A stretch of 9,666 nucleotides of DNA from Sulfurimonas sp. (lineage in GTDB: Bacteria; Campylobacterota; Campylobacteria; Campylobacterales; Sulfurimonadaceae). The position numbers and the translations under genes are program-made. Shown here one piece after another: positions 1-4,943 of the stretch (position 1 is its first letter; each line of letters begins with the position of its first letter). A model generated the notes under the pieces. It was not told the DNA's origin, ran no database searches, and saw only the letters and a program-made list of their open reading frames with translations. The DNA lies in assembly GCA_015487435.1 (NCBI GenBank), contig WFPU01000139.1:1-9666 (forward strand), read 5' to 3'.

Positions 1-27
1 GGGCTCGGAGATGTGTATAAGAGACAG
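1..27 (+). other. Nextera/Tn5 transposase adapter remnant (not genomic)
   Basis: The first 27 bases match the 3' part of the Nextera read-2 transposase adapter. Bases 9-27 are the 19-bp Tn5 mosaic end (AGATGTGTATAAGAGACAG), preceded by the read-2-specific GGGCTCGG. This is library sequence left on a contig end, not a mobile element of the organism. It should be trimmed before any annotation, and it marks the left edge of the window as a physical contig end. Confidence 0.97.
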
Positions 28-120
28 TTGTTGACCAAATCAGTTCATCAAAATTTAGAGCAAGGCAGGCAGCTCAGGAAAGAGATTTAGCTAAAAATGA
101 TCTTGAAAGGCTTATTTCAT
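28..120 (+). other. Contig-end stretch with a coding-like plus-strand frame, possible chimeric fragment
   Basis: Reading from base 30, the plus strand is open and gives a helical, charged sequence (VDQISSSKFRARQAAQERDL, then AKNDLERLISSV). Its composition is typical of coiled-coil proteins, for example adaptor or sensor linkers. The same frame runs on to a stop at 246-248, but beyond about 120 it is antisense to the convincing minus-strand gene 120-614 and turns into hydrophobic, noncoding-looking residues. In the minus direction all three frames of this stretch meet stops. It may be the tail of a convergent gene or a fragment joined wrongly at the contig end. No product can be named. Confidence 0.3.
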
Positions 121-614
121 CAGTAAATAATAAAACTAACAGTTGTCCAAAGATAAGAGATCTCTTTAACAATCTTATCTTTATAAACAAGCTTTTCTTT
201 ATAGATTATTTTATCATTGTAGATAATTTTAACTTTTTCATCTTTTAGTTTTGAATTTTCTTTTATAAGGCTCAATCCATCTTCACTCATTTGAGTATAA
301 AGTTTTATAAGTTCATCAATTTGTTGTGAATTTAATTTAGGGTTATTTTCATGTAGCAGTGAAAACTTTTTTAGTGTTTCAGTTTTTAATTTTTTTAAAT
401 TAAATTCTTGGTTTTCATCTAGTGAAAGTGCTGTTGCTATCTTTTCATGGGTAGATAATACTAAATAATAAAGAGATACTTTTTCTTCAATACTAAGATT
501 AGGAGATAGTTTATCTATCTTTTTATTTAATTGATTATAGTTTTGCTCAATATTAGCGATAGAAGATGCGAATATGCTTGATATAAAGATAAATGCTAAT
601 AATAATATTTTCAT
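120..614 (-). CDS. Exported coiled-coil protein of unknown function with C-terminal hexapeptide repeat
   Basis: This 164-residue protein begins with a good Sec signal peptide: Lys at residue 2, a hydrophobic core over residues 3-16, and likely cleavage near Ala16-Ser18. Residues 20-125 are mostly helical and charged, suggesting a coiled coil in the periplasm. Residues 129-152 form a regular six-residue repeat (K-I/L-I/V-Y-K/N-D/E). The protein then ends in a short aromatic and hydrophobic tail, LWTTVSFIIY, which looks like the beginning of a transmembrane helix cut short. The stop lies about 90 bases from the adapter, so the C-terminus may be artificially truncated by a misjoin. The start is an ATG with no obvious Shine-Dalgarno sequence. 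It lies 27 bases downstream of gene 642-1181 on the same strand, so the two may be co-transcribed. I do not recognise the family; an envelope-anchored coiled-coil protein is the most that can be inferred. Confidence 0.7.
   Translation of the reverse strand: MKILLLAFIFISSIFASSIANIEQNYNQLNKKIDKLSPNLSIEEKVSLYYLVLSTHEKIATALSLDENQEFNLKKLKTETLKKFSLLHENNPKLNSQQIDELIKLYTQMSEDGLSLIKENSKLKDEKVKIIYNDKIIYKEKLVYKDKIVKEISYLWTTVSFIIY
159..230 (-). repeat. Hexapeptide repeat region in the exported coiled-coil protein
   Basis: Residues 129-152 of the minus-strand gene read as four successive hexads: KIIYND, KIIYKE, KLVYKD, KIVKEI. The pattern is basic residue, two aliphatics, Tyr, then basic and acidic residues. 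The repeat is seen in the protein; the underlying 18-base units are only partly conserved in DNA. Alternating aliphatic/Tyr-Lys/Asp-Glu segments of this kind often occur just before a membrane anchor, which fits the hydrophobic residues that follow. Confidence 0.7.
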
Positions 615-641
615 ATTGATATGTTAGCATTATTTATATCA

Positions 642-1181
642 TTATGCATATAATTCTTTGTTTAATTTTTCAAACTCATATAGAGTTTTCTCAAGTAGTT
701 TTTTTGCCTCTTCAAAGATTTTTTCTAGAGAGTTTGGTTCAGATATATCAAGTTTTTTAATAGCTTTGTCAAAAGCCTCTACTATATTTGTTTTAACTAA
801 ATTTTTAGTATCTTCATTTTTATCTTTCATAGGTGAAAAAATATCTGAAATTTGTCGAGCAAGTTTGGTTACTGGCGATGTTGGTGCATCTTGGTCTAAT
901 TCCGATAAAAAATTGTCTATATATGGTTGTGCTATTTTCATAAAAGCATCAATCTCTTTTTTATCTTGTTCATCAATTCCGTTTGATTGTATAGAAAATT
1001 GAAATGATTGCATAGAAGAAAAACTCATAGAAGTCTCAAGAGTGTTTTTATTCTGATTTTGTGAAAAAGATGTTGATTGAAGGTTGGCAAAATCCATCTC
1101 AATTACATCACCACTAGATGTACGCATCATTATATTTAAATCATGTGCCCTGTAAGTATCTAAACTATAAGAAGTATTCAT
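642..1181 (-). CDS. Conserved-looking hypothetical protein, Ser/Gln-rich N-terminus and helical C-terminus
   Basis: This 179-residue protein has no signal peptide or membrane segment, so it is probably cytoplasmic. Residues 1-75 are rich in Ser, Gln, Met and Phe with alternating polar and hydrophobic residues (for example MMRTSSGDVIEMDF), suggesting beta strands. Residues 75-179 are charged and helical, ending in a Lys/Glu/Leu-rich amphipathic helix (residues 150-178). The ATG is supported by AGGAA on the minus strand (1188-1192) six bases upstream, and by a -10-like element beyond it. It is divergent from surE and upstream of gene 120-614. I do not recognise the family. The layout recalls bacterial proteins with a repetitive beta N-terminus and a helical tail, but no function can be assigned. 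Confidence 0.75.
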   Translation of the reverse strand: MNTSYSLDTYRAHDLNIMMRTSSGDVIEMDFANLQSTSFSQNQNKNTLETSMSFSSMQSFQFSIQSNGIDEQDKKEIDAFMKIAQPYIDNFLSELDQDAPTSPVTKLARQISDIFSPMKDKNEDTKNLVKTNIVEAFDKAIKKLDISEPNSLEKIFEEAKKLLEKTLYEFEKLNKELYA

Positions 1182-1187
1182 AACTTG

Positions 1188-1192
1188 TTCCT
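1188..1192 (-). promoter_or_regulatory. Ribosome binding site of the 642-1181 gene
   Basis: On the minus strand AGGAA lies six bases before the ATG at 1181. It supports that start, and with the -10-like element near 1206-1211 it implies a short leader. Confidence 0.6.
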
Positions 1193-1203
1193 AATTTTTA
1201 TTA

Positions 1204-1214
1204 GATATAATATC
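1204..1214. promoter_or_regulatory. Near-palindromic divergent -10 region between surE and the 642-1181 gene
   Basis: GATATAATATC reads almost identically on both strands. The plus strand has a perfect TATAAT at 1206-1211, about 30 bases before the surE ATG. The minus strand has TATTAT at the same place, about 25 bases before the ATG at 1181. Campylobacterota sigma-70 promoters are known to rely on a strong -10 with a poorly conserved -35, so one element could serve both directions. No -35 consensus is visible. The intergenic space is only 60 bases, leaving little room for separate promoters. Confidence 0.5.
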
Positions 1215-1241
1215 GACAAGAAAAGCAAACAAAGATATAAA

Positions 1242-2027
1242 ATGTATAATATTTTAGTAACAAATGATGATGGATACGAAGCAAAAGGCTTACTAGAGTT
1301 AGTTAACTCTTTAAAAGAAATTGATGGTGTAAAAGTTACAGTGGTAGCTCCTGCAAATGAAAAATCGGCATGTGGGCACTCTATAACATTAGTTCGTCCC
1401 CTTAGGTTTGTAAGTGTTGATGATGATTTTTACAAACTAGATGATGGGACACCTAGTGATTGTGTGTATCTATCTTTAAACTCTATTTTTGGTGGTGAAA
1501 AACCAGACCTATTAGTAAGTGGAATAAATCGTGGTTCAAACATGGGTGAAGACATAACATATAGTGGAACTGCTGCTGGTGCGATGGAAGGTGTTCTTCA
1601 TGATATCCCATCTATTGCGATAAGCCAAATTATGGATTTTACAGACCCAAGTGGAGATTTTAGATTAGCTAGTGGGTTCATAAAAGACTTAGTTAGTAAA
1701 ATCAAACAGGGCTCATTTCCTCTCCCTAGAAGAGAATTTTTAAATATTAATATCCCATACGCTAAAAAAAGTGCAGAGGCAAAAGTAACCTATGCAGGTT
1801 ATAGACACTACGCAAACGATGCTCACATGCATAGAAACCCAAGAGGCGAAGAGTTTTATTGGTTAGGGTTGCATCCATTAAACTTTTCTCCAAGAGCTGG
1901 GCAAACTGCAATGAGTGATTATGAGGCTACTCAAGCTGGATATATCTCAATAACTCCAATAATGCTAGATTTATCAGCATATAAAAGTATGAAAGGACTT
2001 CAGCAATGGCTAGACACGACCGAGTAA
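1242..2027 (+). CDS. surE: 5'/3'-nucleotidase SurE
   Basis: SurE is a metal-dependent phosphatase that removes phosphate from nucleoside 5'- and 3'-monophosphates and is linked to stationary-phase survival. The predicted protein is 261 residues, normal for the family. The N-terminus ILVTNDDGYEAKG supplies metal ligands Asp9 and Asp10; the other expected ligands are Ser42 (in APANEKSACGHS) and Asn96 (in VSGINRGSN). GTPSDCVYL (69-77) and TYSGTAAGAMEG are further family blocks. The ATG at 1242 is chosen because it puts the conserved first strand at the N-terminus. The frame is open from a TTG at 1185, but those 19 extra residues are unlike SurE and overlap the promoter. The Shine-Dalgarno is weak. 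The last 22 bases overlap the next gene, implying translational coupling. Confidence 0.95.
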   Translation: MYNILVTNDDGYEAKGLLELVNSLKEIDGVKVTVVAPANEKSACGHSITLVRPLRFVSVDDDFYKLDDGTPSDCVYLSLNSIFGGEKPDLLVSGINRGSNMGEDITYSGTAAGAMEGVLHDIPSIAISQIMDFTDPSGDFRLASGFIKDLVSKIKQGSFPLPRREFLNINIPYAKKSAEAKVTYAGYRHYANDAHMHRNPRGEEFYWLGLHPLNFSPRAGQTAMSDYEATQAGYISITPIMLDLSAYKSMKGLQQWLDTTE

Positions 2028-2653
2028 AACTTCTCTTAAGAGATGATTTTAATAAGTTGGCTGATGCTAATATCTTACTTTTAGGTGTTGGTGGAGTTGG
2101 AAGTTTTTGTCTTGATAGTTTATATAGAACAGGCGTTACAAACATCACTATAGTTGATTATGATACTTATGATGACACAAATCAAAATCGTCAAATGTGG
2201 TCAGAGCTACATGAGGGCGAATTTAAAGTTGAAGCTCTTCAAAAACATTATCCTGAGATTAAAATCATAAATGAGCGCATAAATGAAACATGGGTGCAAG
2301 AGTTTGATTTTGAACCTTATGATTTAGTTTTGGATGCCATAGATTGTACTCGTTCAAAGTTAGCACTTGCTCAAAAGTGCTACCCTAAACTTATATCTTC
2401 TTTTGGAAGTGCAAAAAGACTTGACCCCACTAAGATAAAAGTAGATGATATTTGGAAAAGTGGTGGGGATAAGCTAGGTAAAAAAATTCGTTATGAACTT
2501 AGAAAACGAAAATTTAAGAAAAAATATACTGTAATTTACTCAACTGAAGAGATAAACATAAAAGAAAAAGGTAGTTTTATGGGTGTTACTGCCTCTTTTG
2601 GTCTAATAATGAGTTCGTTAGTTATTAAACATATAATTGAGACCTCTGATTAA
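2006..2653 (+). CDS. tcdA: ThiF/HesA-family adenylyltransferase, probably tRNA threonylcarbamoyladenosine dehydratase (TcdA/CsdL-like)
   Basis: This is a 215-residue E1-like enzyme. The ATP-binding loop GVGGVGS is at 27-33, the acidic residue ending the next strand at Asp51, TNQNRQ at 58-63 and DAID at 110-113. Several segments match my memory of E. coli TcdA beyond the generic fold: the N-terminal RHDRVKLLL, the block DPTKIKVDDI near 140, STEE near 179, and TASFG near 195. TcdA uses ATP to cyclise t6A to ct6A at position 37 of ANN-decoding tRNAs. The protein is shorter than the E. coli enzyme (about 268 residues), mainly in the C-terminal half, and has no CxxC zinc pairs. ThiF or MoeB roles are less likely because no ThiS/MoaD partner is near. 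Its ATG lies inside the 3' end of surE. As I recall, C. jejuni has the same surE-ThiF-family pair. Confidence 0.82.
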   Translation: MARHDRVKLLLRDDFNKLADANILLLGVGGVGSFCLDSLYRTGVTNITIVDYDTYDDTNQNRQMWSELHEGEFKVEALQKHYPEIKIINERINETWVQEFDFEPYDLVLDAIDCTRSKLALAQKCYPKLISSFGSAKRLDPTKIKVDDIWKSGGDKLGKKIRYELRKRKFKKKYTVIYSTEEINIKEKGSFMGVTASFGLIMSSLVIKHIIETSD

Positions 2654-2661
2654 TTAGAAAC

Positions 2662-2748
2662 TAGACCCTAAATCAAGTTTAGGGTGACGATAGTTCCGTC
2701 ATTTTGGACTGCATCCCAAAGGTATTTCCCACGGGCATTGAGAATCTA
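2662..2748. repeat. REP/MITE-like composite palindromic repeat element, about 87 bp
   Basis: The spacer after tcdA contains consecutive inverted repeats. ACCCTAAA/TTTAGGGT (2665-2672 and 2678-2685) is a perfect 8-bp stem with a 5-base loop. TGACG/CGTCA pairs 2685-2689 with 2697-2701. TTTGG/CCAAA pairs 2703-2707 with 2716-2720. An imperfect stem lies within 2724-2745. The element starts TAGA and ends TCTA. The first 28 bases resemble the reverse complement of the block beginning CGTCATT at 2697, so it looks like two diverged inverted units plus a partial third. GTCATT...GAATC-type palindromes are scattered through many bacterial genomes. It encodes no protein. It could also act as a weak terminator or RNA-stabilising structure, but no U-tract follows the first stem. 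Confidence 0.65.
2665..2685 (+). terminator. Strong hairpin after tcdA, possible imperfect terminator
   Basis: A perfect 8-bp stem with a TCAAG loop lies 12 bases after the tcdA stop. It is followed by GACGATAG rather than a T-run, so it does not fit a classical intrinsic terminator. It is more simply explained as the first arm of the repeat element, though it may still reduce read-through or protect the surE-tcdA mRNA 3' end. Confidence 0.3.
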
Positions 2749-2796
2749 ATAGCTAATAAATCAGAGAGTTCAATTAGTAAATTTAAAGGAATATAT

Positions 2797-3177
2797 GTGC
2801 CAAGTTTTTTTAGTAGTGATTGGTTTATAATAGGTTTAGAGATAGTATTTTTAATACTTATCATCTATGATACAAAAAGGTATATAGAGACAAAAAAGAG
2901 AGAGTATATAGTAAACATAGTTTTAACTTTAGCTTTTGCTATATGGGCACTAATGCCATATTATAATAGTTATTTTAAATGGAATGAAGTACAAAAACAA
3001 GAGTACATAATAGAGTGTAATAAAGAAAATAATCAAAGCTTATGTGCTTGCTTAAGTGGTTCAATATTTAAAGAATATGGTTTTGAAGAATATAATAAGC
3101 TAGATAAAAAATCTGAAGATTATAAAGAATTTTTTAACAATACAAAAAAGGAGTGTCTGGATAATGGCTGGTTCTAA
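2797..3177 (+). CDS. Small two-helix membrane protein of unknown function
   Basis: Starting at the GTG at 2797, preceded by AAGGA (2786-2790) at a 6-base spacing, the protein is 126 residues. It has two hydrophobic segments, FIIGLEIVFLILIIY (about residues 10-24) and YIVNIVLTLAFAIWALMPYY (about 38-57). A polar C-terminal domain of about 65 residues follows, with four cysteines, including a CAC pair and a Cys near the end. The frame is open upstream to a TTG at 2704, but that stretch is translated from the palindromic repeat and has no ribosome binding site, so I reject it. The gene may have lost its original 5' end or promoter to the repeat. It overlaps the next gene by 14 bases. No family recognised. 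Confidence 0.7.
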   Translation: MPSFFSSDWFIIGLEIVFLILIIYDTKRYIETKKREYIVNIVLTLAFAIWALMPYYNSYFKWNEVQKQEYIIECNKENNQSLCACLSGSIFKEYGFEEYNKLDKKSEDYKEFFNNTKKECLDNGWF

Positions 3178-3400
3178 AATTTCGTGTATCGGTATAGTTG
3201 GTGATGGTTGTGGTGGTGGACGAGAATTTATCATTGAAAATGAGATTCTTTTTGCACGCGACCCTCAAAGTGCTAAAAATACAACTCTATTAAAAAATAT
3301 AAAAGGTGCAAAAAGTATTTCTAAAAAAGCTTGTATATTGTACATAGTATGTGAGAATGAAAGTTTTGAATTTGATTTGTCTGCTATGAAGTGCATCTAA
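3164..3400 (+). CDS. Small cysteine-rich protein of unknown function
   Basis: This 78-residue protein has ATG at 3164 and AAGGAG (3148-3153) ten bases upstream, one of the best ribosome binding sites in the window. It overlaps the end of the membrane-protein gene by 14 bases, so the two are probably co-translated. It has five cysteines (residues 8, 16, 57, 63, 77) and a glycine-rich run GIVGDGCGGGREF near the N-terminus. Alternating hydrophobic residues after it (EFIIENEILFA, ACILYIVCENESFEFDL) suggest a small beta-rich cytoplasmic domain. There is no signal peptide. Metal binding or redox activity is possible from the Cys count but there is no canonical CxxC motif. The greA promoter lies just after its stop. 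I do not recognise the family. Confidence 0.75.
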   Translation: MAGSKISCIGIVGDGCGGGREFIIENEILFARDPQSAKNTTLLKNIKGAKSISKKACILYIVCENESFEFDLSAMKCI

Positions 3401-3407
3401 TAAATTT

Positions 3408-3416
3408 TGCTATAAT
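3408..3416 (+). promoter_or_regulatory. Extended -10 promoter for greA
   Basis: TGCTATAAT is a perfect extended -10 (TG-N-TATAAT) 32 bases upstream of the greA ATG, giving a predicted transcript start near 3423. It follows the stop of the small Cys-rich gene by eight bases. An extended -10 does not need a -35, and none is evident. It probably drives greA-argC-lpxH-like and perhaps the genes beyond. Confidence 0.65.
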
Positions 3417-3448
3417 AATGCAAATAAAAAATATTAAAGAGAATAATT

Positions 3449-3946
3449 ATGCAACAAGTTGAACCAATGACAATATTTGGATATGAAAAACTCCAAGCTG
3501 AAGTAAGAGATTTGCGTGATGTTAAACGTCCACAAGTGATAAAAGATATAGAAACAGCACTTGAACATGGGGATTTAAAAGAAAATGCGGAATATCATGC
3601 TTCAAAAGAGATGCAAAAAAATATAGATAACCGTCTAGCAGAACTCTCAGTTATTTTAGGTAATTCTCAGATAGTTGACCCTTCAGAACTTGAACATGCA
3701 AAAGTTAGTTTTGGCTCAACTGTAGTTGTAGAAGATGTTAATACAGAAGAAGAGATGACTTATACTATAGTTGGTGGTTGTGAGAGTAATCCAGAGTTGG
3801 GACTTATCTCTTTTGGCTCACCTTTAGCAAAACAACTTCTTGGGAAAGAGGAGGGCGATGAGTTTAAAGTTCATCTCCCAGGTGGAGAAAAAGAGTTAGA
3901 GATTATAGAAGTAAGGTATCAAGAAATTGTGTTTGAGTGCCACTAA
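3449..3946 (+). CDS. greA: Transcription elongation factor GreA
   Basis: GreA rescues backtracked RNA polymerase by inserting its N-terminal coiled coil into the secondary channel and stimulating cleavage of the transcript 3' end. The protein is 165 residues, close to the usual 158-160. The coiled-coil tip carries the diagnostic block EHGDLKENAEYHASKE (residues 39-54), with tip acids Asp42 and Glu45 that position the catalytic Mg. The C-terminal FKBP-like domain follows (about 85-160), including ISFGSPLAKQLLGKEEGDE. The ATG at 3449 has AAGAGA (3437-3442) at a suitable distance. A second in-frame ATG six codons later would also keep the core intact. It overlaps argC by up to 20 bases. Confidence 0.97.
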   Translation: MQQVEPMTIFGYEKLQAEVRDLRDVKRPQVIKDIETALEHGDLKENAEYHASKEMQKNIDNRLAELSVILGNSQIVDPSELEHAKVSFGSTVVVEDVNTEEEMTYTIVGGCESNPELGLISFGSPLAKQLLGKEEGDEFKVHLPGGEKELEIIEVRYQEIVFECH

Positions 3947-4943
3947 AATTAATGTAGGGATTATTGGAGTAAGTGGTTATACAGGTTTAGAGCTTGTAAA
4001 AATGCTTATCAATCATCCAGAGTTTAATCTTAATTATGTTGCAAACTCTACAGGAGAAACATCTATAGATGAATTGCATCCATCTTTGAGTGGTGTTTGT
4101 TCTCTTGAAGTTAAAAAAGCAGATGTTGATGAGTGTGCTAAATCATGTGAGTTGGTATTTTTAGCAGTACCGCACAAAACTGCGATGGCGTTTGTAAAAC
4201 CATTTATGAAATTAGGCATAAAAGTAGTTGATTTTTCAGCTGATTATAGACTTACTAAAGATGTTTATGAGGAGTATTATTGTCCCCATACTGATATTGA
4301 AAACTTATCAAATGTAGTGTATGGACTCCCCGAGATGTTTCGAGAAGATATAAAAAAAGCTTCACTTGTTGCAAATCCTGGTTGTTATCCAACATCAGCG
4401 ATTTTAGGATTACTTCCATTTATAGATAAAAGAGTTCCAAATACTCCTATTATTATTGATGCAAAAACTGGAGTTAGTGGAGCTGGTAAAAAGCTTTCAG
4501 AGGTTACACATTTTGTAAATGTAAATGATAATTTATTTGCTTATAACCCATTCTTTCATAGACATGCACCAGAGATTGCTCAAAAACTAAATATTAATTT
4601 TGATGAGATAAATTTTGTTCCCCATTTAGCTCCATTGACAAGAGGTATGTTATCGTCAATCTATATTCAAACTACAGGTGAATTTGATGCTTATGAAGTT
4701 GCAAAAGATTTTTATAAAGATGAACCATTTGTTCGTGTGAATAAAAATCCAGTAGATATGAAAAACACAGCAGGGACAAATTTTTGTGATATCTATGTAA
4801 AACAAAAAGGAAATGTTCTTTTTATATCAAGTTCTATTGATAATCTACTTCGGGGTTCGTCATCCCAAGCTCTTGCTAATGCAAATCTTATGATGGGTTT
4901 AGCAGAAGATTCTGGAATTCCAAATATAGCTTATGTCCCATAA
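3927..4943 (+). CDS. argC: N-acetyl-gamma-glutamyl-phosphate reductase ArgC
   Basis: ArgC catalyses the NADPH-dependent reduction of N-acetyl-glutamyl-5-phosphate to the semialdehyde, the third step of arginine synthesis. The protein is about 338 residues, matching the type-1 enzyme. The Rossmann motif GVSGYTGLELVKML is at 14-27, the catalytic cysteine is Cys153 in ANPGCYPT, KTGVSGAG at 180-187 is a family block, and the HRHAPEI motif at 211-217 carries the active-site histidine. There is no ATG near the N-terminus. TTG at 3927 has AAGG ten bases upstream; TTG at 3933 would give a protein two residues shorter. Both lie inside the 3' end of greA, so translation is probably coupled. The 3' end overlaps the next gene by 11 bases. 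Confidence 0.96.
   Translation: MCLSATKINVGIIGVSGYTGLELVKMLINHPEFNLNYVANSTGETSIDELHPSLSGVCSLEVKKADVDECAKSCELVFLAVPHKTAMAFVKPFMKLGIKVVDFSADYRLTKDVYEEYYCPHTDIENLSNVVYGLPEMFREDIKKASLVANPGCYPTSAILGLLPFIDKRVPNTPIIIDAKTGVSGAGKKLSEVTHFVNVNDNLFAYNPFFHRHAPEIAQKLNINFDEINFVPHLAPLTRGMLSSIYIQTTGEFDAYEVAKDFYKDEPFVRVNKNPVDMKNTAGTNFCDIYVKQKGNVLFISSSIDNLLRGSSSQALANANLMMGLAEDSGIPNIAYVP

Noticed and set aside
1..27. Tn5 or IS50 end marking a natural transposon
   Set aside because: The mosaic end is preceded by the Illumina read-2 adapter bases, which do not occur in natural Tn5.
658..1002. Plus-strand 114-residue open frame
   Set aside because: It is antisense to the better-supported minus-strand gene 642-1181, is Ser/Phe-rich in the way antisense frames of Glu/Lys-rich genes are, and lacks a ribosome binding site.
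1185..1241. 19-residue N-terminal extension of SurE from a TTG start
   Set aside because: SurE proteins begin with the ILVTNDDG strand, which the ATG at 1242 provides. The extension overlaps the promoter-like TATAAT and has no ribosome binding site.
2006..2653. Annotation as ThiF or MoeB for sulfur-carrier activation
   Set aside because: There is no ThiS/MoaD-like gene nearby and no CxxC pairs, while several blocks match TcdA specifically.
2704..2796. TTG-started N-terminus of the small membrane protein
   Set aside because: This part is translated from the palindromic repeat. The GTG at 2797 has AAGGA at good spacing and gives a sensible start before the first membrane segment.
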